Positions 50,501-59,500 of a stretch of 64,000 nt of DNA are shown piece after piece. This DNA comes from Panopea generosa (taxonomy: Eukaryota; Mollusca; Bivalvia; Adapedonta; Hiatellidae): NCBI GenBank assembly GCA_029582155.1, contig CM055897.1, forward strand, positions 94,470,046 to 94,534,045, read 5' to 3'. The notes beneath the pieces are model-generated. The model searched no databases. It saw nothing but the letters and a program-made list of their open reading frames with translations, and was not told where the DNA came from. Position numbers and translations under genes: made by a program. The stretch's first letter is position 1; the number at the start of each line of letters is the position of its first letter.

Positions 50501-53500
50501 ACTGAGGTCTGTCCGACTGAAGCCCCTCAGAATTTTGCGAACGTCTTGAGTCGTAAATATATGTGTAACAACAGTTACTATCGTTGTTCGATAGTTCTAT
50601 TAACTTATGTTTACAAACGTATGTATAATTTGTTATCAACATGACTGGTGCAGAAAATTATTTCTTAAAGCTTCCTTGGCATGTGTTTTATTCTCATTTC
50701 ATATATTGAGTCAAAGGGCTACCGAAACTATAGGAGTTCCCTAACGTATTTAAGTTGAAATAATACAATATCACATGAATTAACACTACCGTCACACGAC
50801 TTGGTGTCGTTGTTTAATGTGTAGCCTTCACTGCACGAACAATCGAAACTTCCAACGTTGTTTGAACATAGTTGGGAGCAGTCGTGTGTATCAATCATAC
50901 ATTCATCCTCATCTGTAAATATTTGGGAATTTAATTTAACAGTTATTTGCAGTTTTAGATCTGAACTACAGAAATATGTTCGATTGGTAATATTAATGTC
51001 TTAGCCTTTGTATATGATAAACAATGAAATCTTCAAATGTGCAATAAACACGAATATATTCATTATTATTTTACAATATATTATGTATTATCAAATTAAA
51101 AATTCTATTTTATCATGTTAAATAGCATGTTTGGCGAATAAAGTGTAACATCAACATTGAGTGAAAACCGAGTTTATTATAAATTGCCATATGTGGCATG
51201 TCTCTTTATTTACTTGATGAAACTATTTGGTCAGTGCTGATATTCGTCCTAATTATGCATATAAAGATAACTGTAATCTTTGCAAGTCATGACAGCGCCG
51301 ATGGTTTTATATATAAACGCTTGGTAAAACGCACTTGCCAAAATAGACGGCGTGCACGTCATATAAGCGTTTGTCAATTTATTTCTCATGACCTCACAAA
51401 GCGAATATAGTGTAGGGACGAACAGCCGATAGGCCGGTGTGTTTCACAGTTACCGCACTGATACCGATGAAATCGATGTAATTATCGTTAAAATGAAAGA
51501 GTTACCATAAATCTTCATGTTTCAGTAATGGAGATAACACAAACTTTATTGTTACACTGATGAAGATAAATATTCGATGTATAACTTTAGTGTTGCTGAA
51601 GTCCAGAAATCAGTAAATAGTATAGCAGAAATTATAATATGCAAAGCAGTCGTGACATAATAACCACAATAACCGCAATTGAATAACGCTGCATAATGCA
51701 ACATTTGAGATGAACTGTACATTTAAACTAGATTACCGATACATGCTCTGTGGTCGTTTTCGTCAATTGTGTAGCCTTCTTCACATAGACATATAAAGCT
51801 TCCTACTGTGTTGGAACATTCATGTGAACAGCCGTGTACATCTGATGTACATTCATCAACATCTAAAATATATATGATTATAAAAACTTTAGTGATATTT
51901 CAATCGATTTCGACGGCAAAGGTGAAGGTATTGATGTGAATTATATGTGGAAGAAATTGGTAACATCGGGTAAACTCTGGCATTTATACGGCCGAGGTGT
52001 ACATTCAAACCCGGTTGGCATTTTCGAGAAACACTAAAACTGAAAACTGTTGTCTTGACACTGCATTTGTTTGCCAATCTTACGTATAAAGATACGTTTG
52101 AAAAGGTCAAATATACTGATACAAAAGTGACAAAGAGTACTGTGAAAAGTACATTGAAGGACTAACAGATGAATTACACTTAATCAGATCAATTTGTTTT
52201 GAAGACACATCTATAAAAGTTGTAATTTAAACTGGGTTTAAATTCACCATTTTATATACTTTAATAAACAGACTACTCAAAATTGTCGATTTGCAAAAAT
52301 CTATGCAATAACCCATTTTTATTTTAAAAAGTGTGATGTCTTCTATTAAACTGAATTTGTTTTTGTCAATTTGATTTTATATTACTTGTGCTTTGGTGGT
52401 TAAGTATTTTGAAAGCTACATCTGCGGATGGCTATATAGTTTCTTATCTTTAAAGACAATTGAATATTTGAACATCGAGGCTGAATCTGGGTATTAAGCA
52501 CATGGCTTTGGTGAATTAATGTCCTGTGTTAATACCGTCACAAGTGACACTGTCGTTGTTAAGCGTATATCCAGATTCACAAGAACAGTCGAAGCTTCCC
52601 ACGTTGTTATTACAAAGCTGTGAACACGTGTGCGTGTCCAAATTACATTCATCAGCATCTGTGAAATAATTGAAATAAAACAGTTGTTGTTACTTAATTG
52701 TGTAAACAATATAGGTGTTTGTATCATTTACACCATTTTTACACAGTCTTTTCTAATGACATGATGGCGAGGGAAGAACGAGGTTGGGAGAGGTTTAAGC
52801 TCCTAGTGGTGTATTTTGTTACTGGTTGTTCCGAGGCGGTGACTCGTGGTGTTACTTGATTGTTCTAATTGTAATATATTCATTATTTATGTTCATTATG
52901 CGTCGAAAATCATTGAAATTGTGTCATAAACAGAAAAGTCAATAAACCATTGCATTATTTAAAACACACTCGTTTTAAATCGAAACATTTGAATCATGAT
53001 TATATATAATTTTATACATATGTACTACCATGAAAGGGGTTACGTCGTATCTTTATTTCCTATACTTCTCAATATAAACAAACAATTCAATAATTGGTTT
53101 ACACCATCTTTAAAACATAAGATATCGTTTAAATATAGTATGTAACAGAAATATTAAACATACCGATGCATGTTCTATTGTCAATATCGACAACATATCC
53201 AGTGTTACATGAGCAAATGAAACTTCCTATTGTGTTTGAACACTCGTCTGAACAGCCATGGGTATCCAATGTACATTCGTCAATGTCTGAAATACGAACA
53301 AAAATAATTATATGATAAGTTTTAAACGATAGTATGCTGAAATACTATTGAGATGACCGAGGTAATCCGATTATTTTAATCAACCAGTCAGAAACGTTAG
53401 CAGAAAACTGTTAAAAAGCATGATGATCAATACTAGTCCAGCAAAAAACTAATGACAAATTATAAAACAGACACCGTTCATTTTATTATAAACCGACATC

Positions 53501-56500
53501 TTTCTTATATTTATATTGAGGTTTTGCTACAACCAATAACTTTCGCGATGAGTTTTTTATCTCCAGACAGTTCATCTCAGAGGTTGGGTTATGCAGCGTT
53601 ATTTAATTGCGGTTAGTTTCCTTGACTGCATTTCTTTGCCAATCTTACGTATAAAGATAAACGTTTGGAAAGGTCAAATATACTGATACAAACGTGACAA
53701 AGAGTACTGTGAAAAGTACATTGAAGGTCTAACAGATGAATTACACTGAATCAGATGAATTTGTTTTGAAGACACATCTATAAAAGTTGTAAATTAAACT
53801 GGGTCTAAATTCACCATTTTATATACTTTAATACACAGACTACTCAAATTGTCGATTTGCAAAAAACTATACAATAACCCGTTTTTATTTTAAATAGTGT
53901 ATGTCTTCTATTACACTGAATTTGTTTTTGTGAATTTGATCTTATATTATTTGTGCTTTGGTGGTTAATTTTTTTGAAAGCTACATCTGCGGATGGCTAT
54001 ATAGTTTCTTATTTTGTAAAGACACTTGAATATTTGAACATCGAGGCTGAATCTGGGTATTAAGCACATGGCTTTGGTGAATTTATGTCCTGTGTTAATA
54101 CCGTCACAAGTGACACTGTCGTTGTTAAGCGTATATCCAGATTCACAAGAACAGTCGAAGCTCCCCACGTTGTTATTACAAAACTGTGAACACGTGTGCG
54201 TGTCCAAATTACATTCATCAGCATCTGTGAAATAATTGAAATAAAACAGTTGTTGTTACTTAATTGTGTAAACAATATAGGTGTTTGTATCATTTACACC
54301 ATTTCTACACAGTCTTTTCTAATGACATGATGGCGAGAGAAGAACGAGATTGGGAGAGGTTTAAGCTCCTAGTGGTGTATTTTGTTACTGGTTGTTCCGA
54401 GGCGGTGACTCGTGGTGTTACTTGATTGTTCTAATTGTAATATAGTCATTAATGATGTTCATTATGCGCCGAAAATCATTGAAATCGTGTCATAAACAAA
54501 AAAGTCAATATACCATTACATTATTTAAAACACACTCGTTTTAAATCGAAACATTTGAATCATGATTATATATAATTTTATACATGTATACTACCATGAG
54601 AGGGGTTACGTCGAATCTTTATTCCTTATAATTTTTAATATAACCAAACAATACAATAATGGTTTATATCATCTTTAAAACATAAGATATCGTTTAAATA
54701 TAGTATGTAACAAAAATATTAAACATACCGATGCATGTTCTTTTGTCAATATCGACAACATATCCAGTGTTACATGAGCAAATGAAACTTCCTATTGTGT
54801 TTGAACACTCGTCTGAACAGCCATGGATATCCAATGTACATTCGTCAATGTCTGAAATACGAACAAAAATAATCATATGATAAGTTCTAAACGATAGTAT
54901 GCTGAAATGCTATTGAGATGACCGAGGTTATCCGATTATTTGAAACAACCAGTCAGAAACATTATTAGAATACAGTTAAAAACGCATGTTGATCGACACT
55001 AGTTAAGCAAACAACTAATGACACTTTATAAAACAAACACCGTTCCTTTCATAAACCGACATATTTCTAATATTTATATTGAGGTTTATCAATAACTTTC
55101 GCGGTGAGTTACTTATTTTCATACAGCGATTAAATAACAAAAAAGGTACCCGAGGGGTGTTCAGTAAGTAATGTTATTCGTCACATAAATTATTAACCGT
55201 GAACATGCAAATTGTGAAATTTCACAGTCAGATATATTCGTTTGTACATATCTGATGATATTAACAAAAAATCGTAGCGTTCCTGAAGACTTTTTATGGT
55301 AGTCTTGACCACATACAGTCGTATACATTTGCAGTCAAATGTAGTCGGAAAAAGAGTTGCGAAATACGAAGCTATATGTGTGCGTGTTTCACAAGTGGAG
55401 TACGTACGTCGCAGATTTTTATATGTGTATGGTAATTGCAAGAACAATACATAGTGTTAACTATTATTTGAGCCCCATAATATGAATAGCAGCAAAAAAG
55501 TGCCACCAAAGACAGACGAAGATATTGCATCGCCAACAGAAGAGTGGGATTTCAGTGTCTGATGAGTAAACACAACAGAAAACATATGAAGACACATTTC
55601 GGAAGTTGTTAAGTCATTGAAAAAGGTACTTTTCTGTTAAAGAAGTTTACTTTGTTACTAAGTTATGACCCACATATTATCAAGATAAAATGAGTTGTTT
55701 TTATTTTACTACCGTAATAACAACACTTATTAAACGCCCCTCGTATGTTACGTACCATCACACGACCTACTGTCATTGTTAAGTATGTACCCTTCATTAC
55801 ATGAACAGCTGAAACTTCCGACGTTGTTAACACAAACCTGGAAACAGTTGTGCGCGTCCAACATACACTCATCTGCATCTAAACACATACAAATAACACG
55901 AGTAAGCAAACAATATTGTATTGATAGGAGCTCATCGAGGTGAAAGTAACACGCTTTATTTTACATTACCATAACGAACATTTCTTGACAATGCTTAATT
56001 AACTATTTAAACGAACTATTAAATAATTACTTAAATATTGAAAGACGTTACTAGTTTTAAGATTTATAAACAAATATAGCTTACCTTAAATACCCAATCT
56101 AAAAAAATCCCCATAAAATTTCAATTCCTAGCACTCATGAAAGTGATATAAAATGAATTACAATTATATTTGCACAATATGTTCAAAACAAAAATGTGTA
56201 AAAAGCATCAATACAATATATAACACGACTCCGTCGGCATAATTTGCAGTTCAACTTGATCATTACATCATCCCCTAAGATACATTTTCACATACTAACC
56301 GATGCATGATCTTTTGTCGACATCGAGCACGTAACCGCTGTCACAAAGACAAGCGAAACTTCCGTCTGTATTTAAACAGTCATGTGAACAACCATCCGTA
56401 TCCAAAACACACTCGTCTACATCTGAAAGGACAATATAAATGAATAAACAGACGTAAGCAATCGGATTTCAATGCGTAACATTAAATTGAATACATTCAA

Positions 56501-59500
56501 TATAAAACTTTTAAAATCAGTCCATTTTAACGTAACACATACTATTTATAAATTATAATACAACATTCACGAGCAGATGATTGAATGACTAGCATAAACC
56601 ATTTACGAGATGTTTACAATTGTAAGCAGTCACATGTTGTCTTCAAGGTAGATCATCCGAAGCTACACTGCTGTGTACAATGAATGCTAATTTGACACAC
56701 CCGGATTATTAGATTGGGTTGATAAAGGTTCACACATGACCAACGTAGAAAATGACCACAGATGTAACATTTATAATGACAATTGTTGTGACAATTTAAT
56801 AATGAAACAGTCAATTACCATCACACGTGATGTTGTCAGTGTTCAGCTCGTATCCATCGTGACATGAACACGAGTAACTGCCTTCGTTATTCACACATAC
56901 TTGTGAGCAATTGTTCGTGTTAGATACACACTCATCGTCATCTAAAAATAAAAAATAGATATACAAAAGTCGGTACAATTTCTGCAATTAATAATGTGAA
57001 AGTCAAAATTAATTTAGTTACAATTTAGTCTTAAAAATGTAAAAGTGACATGTGTCCATTTTAATAGCACTTTTTATGAGCTGCAACATGCAACCGAATT
57101 ATTTTGAACTGTACCGATCTTCTTCATCATCGGATATAGATTGATGGTTGTATCCGTATATTTAGTGTTGCCAATGGTTTCGTATTATTGACAGATGTAC
57201 AACACACATAACGTGAAAACACAGCCCTTTTACACTTTGAAAAGAACAACAAATAACACTCATAATTATTAAAGAAAATACCAATGGGAAACCCTAAATT
57301 GAGGTAATTTTATGCTATATATTAAAACGATAGTGTTCATACTGAGCTGTTAAAAAGGAATTTAACATTTTCTTGTTACAGTAACAGTTAATTAATATCA
57401 TTGTTATATTATAAACATATTGCACATTACCAATACACGACTTTCCGTCTGTGTCCAGTACGTATCCAGTTTCACAGAGACAAGTGAAACTCCCTACTGT
57501 GTTTGCACATTCATCAGAGCAATCGTCTATAGCCAATATACATTCATCTATATCTACAAGCGAAATTCGAAAAATCGATAGATATTTCAACAATAATTTA
57601 CAATTATTAAATATATTTAATGTAAAAGGGTATTGCTGGCATATTTTAAAACTTAGAATGTATGACATTAGATGTTTATAACAAATATCCACACGTTTTC
57701 AAATTAGCATCAAATACTTATTTTAGTAATAACCGAACACGAATCTGCAACGTTAGCTATTTCCTTCCTATTGATTGATTTGAAAGCAAACGACGTTTGA
57801 ATCAAGCTGTGTAGTGGGCGACTATCAATCCGCCCATAGGCCACGTGGAATTGTTTGTCCAAGTAAATACGTAGATTTTACTTATTCATAGTTTGTCTAA
57901 GAAAAAAGGCGGCGCGGCAAACAATTTCGATCGCTAATTGGAATATCGACTTGTTTGATTGACAGTCTGCACACTGGGTGTGGCTACGGAGGGAATGAGC
58001 TAACATAAAAACAAGTCTAACTTATGTTACAGTGTTTGTTTAGTTACAATATATTGAAGGTATATTGATGGGTACGGCTGTGAAGCAGTTGGTTAAGTGT
58101 ATATGGACGAACCGTCGGAAGTAAATATAGATGAGCCAGCGAAACGCTGAGGAGGTTATTTTAACAGTGAAAATCAAACAACATGAAAACTCCAAACACA
58201 TACGGACAAACGATCAAGTCAGAGAGCCGTGTAAACGCACGTGAATGGACTATAACTGGTTATCGAAATATAAACAAAGTACGATGTATGAGAACTATAC
58301 GTAATTGAGGTACGACAGTCTGCTTAATATCGATTACATTTAATTAGAAATTTCGTTATAGAGTGAATGACAAGAAAAAAATTACTATGTGATCGTTAAA
58401 TATGCAATATAAAGTTGTCTATACCATCACAGGTCTTGTTGTTACTGTTCAACTTGTAGCCGTCGTTACATGCGCATGCGTAGCTTCCTTCATTGTTTAC
58501 ACATATCTGTGAGCAGTCGTCTGTGACTAATACACATTCATCCTCATCTGTAAATAGATGTTACATGTTAGATGCGTGCGTGTGCGTGCGTGTGTATGTA
58601 CATGTATGGGTGTGAGTTTGTGTGCGTGTGCTAGCGCGTATGTGTACTTTATTTATTTGTACACATTTCCATTTACTGTGTACACCGTTTGTTATATAAA
58701 TTGTACCATGTTGCATCCTCAAGAGTCTTATGGCCTTTTCTGAATGAACCTTATATATATATTTATTAATTAATAAAGTCAATTTGTGATTGGTAGACTT
58801 ACCGTTACACGATTTACCGTCAACATCTAACGTGTATCCTGTGACACATAAACACGTGAAGTTTCCGATGGTGTTATTACACAGCTGTTCACAGTCATGT
58901 GTGTCCAGATCACACTCGTCAGCATCTAAAAAGTGGAAAAATATAACATATACGAGATTTTTATATTGGTTGAGGATCTGCATATATGTTAACGTTGTAA
59001 ACAGTCAAAGCAATGCATTTTAACTATTTGACATAAGATAAAAGAGAAAAATGGTTAAACACAAAGTAAGACTGATACAATGTATAATATTGAGATAATA
59101 ACGTTATTTATAAACAGTATCATTATTCCTTTCACGTGTGTCTCAAGAGCATGCCGAGGACTATTTGACTTCGCGTAATGTATTTAATACAATGGACGTA
59201 GTGTTGATCGGTTATTATGAACGATATTCTTGCGCGATTTAAATGAACTCGATTATGAATATAAATCGATATGCATGTCACTTTTCGACTAATTCACAAG
59301 ATTCTCTTCTTATATTGTTACAATTTTATGGGGCCCGACAGTTTAGCTATTTAACTATTGACAAACGGGCACTGATTTCTAGATTGCTTTTTTTCGTCAA
59401 AACGATTCTCTCTGATGATGTGGAGACGGGTGGTTGATTTACATTAAATGTGAGGAGTTCGTTTCTGTACAAAATGCACGATGACGTGCTATTTTTGCGT

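Larger units (their letters stand above)
52059..55127. repeat. Recent tandem segmental duplication of about 1.5 kb (two EGF exons plus introns)
   Basis: Copy at about 52059-53575 matches copy at about 53627-55127. Both introns and both exons align at a constant offset of 1565-1566 bp. Shared landmarks include ACGTATAAAGATA, a block around GGCGGTGACTCGTGG, and GATGACCGAGGT. Divergence is a few percent in exons and higher at the ends. Confidence 0.92.

Noticed and set aside
52494-52727. 77-codon frame repeated at 54060-54293
   Set aside because: Out-of-frame reading of the duplicated EGF10/EGF12 exons.
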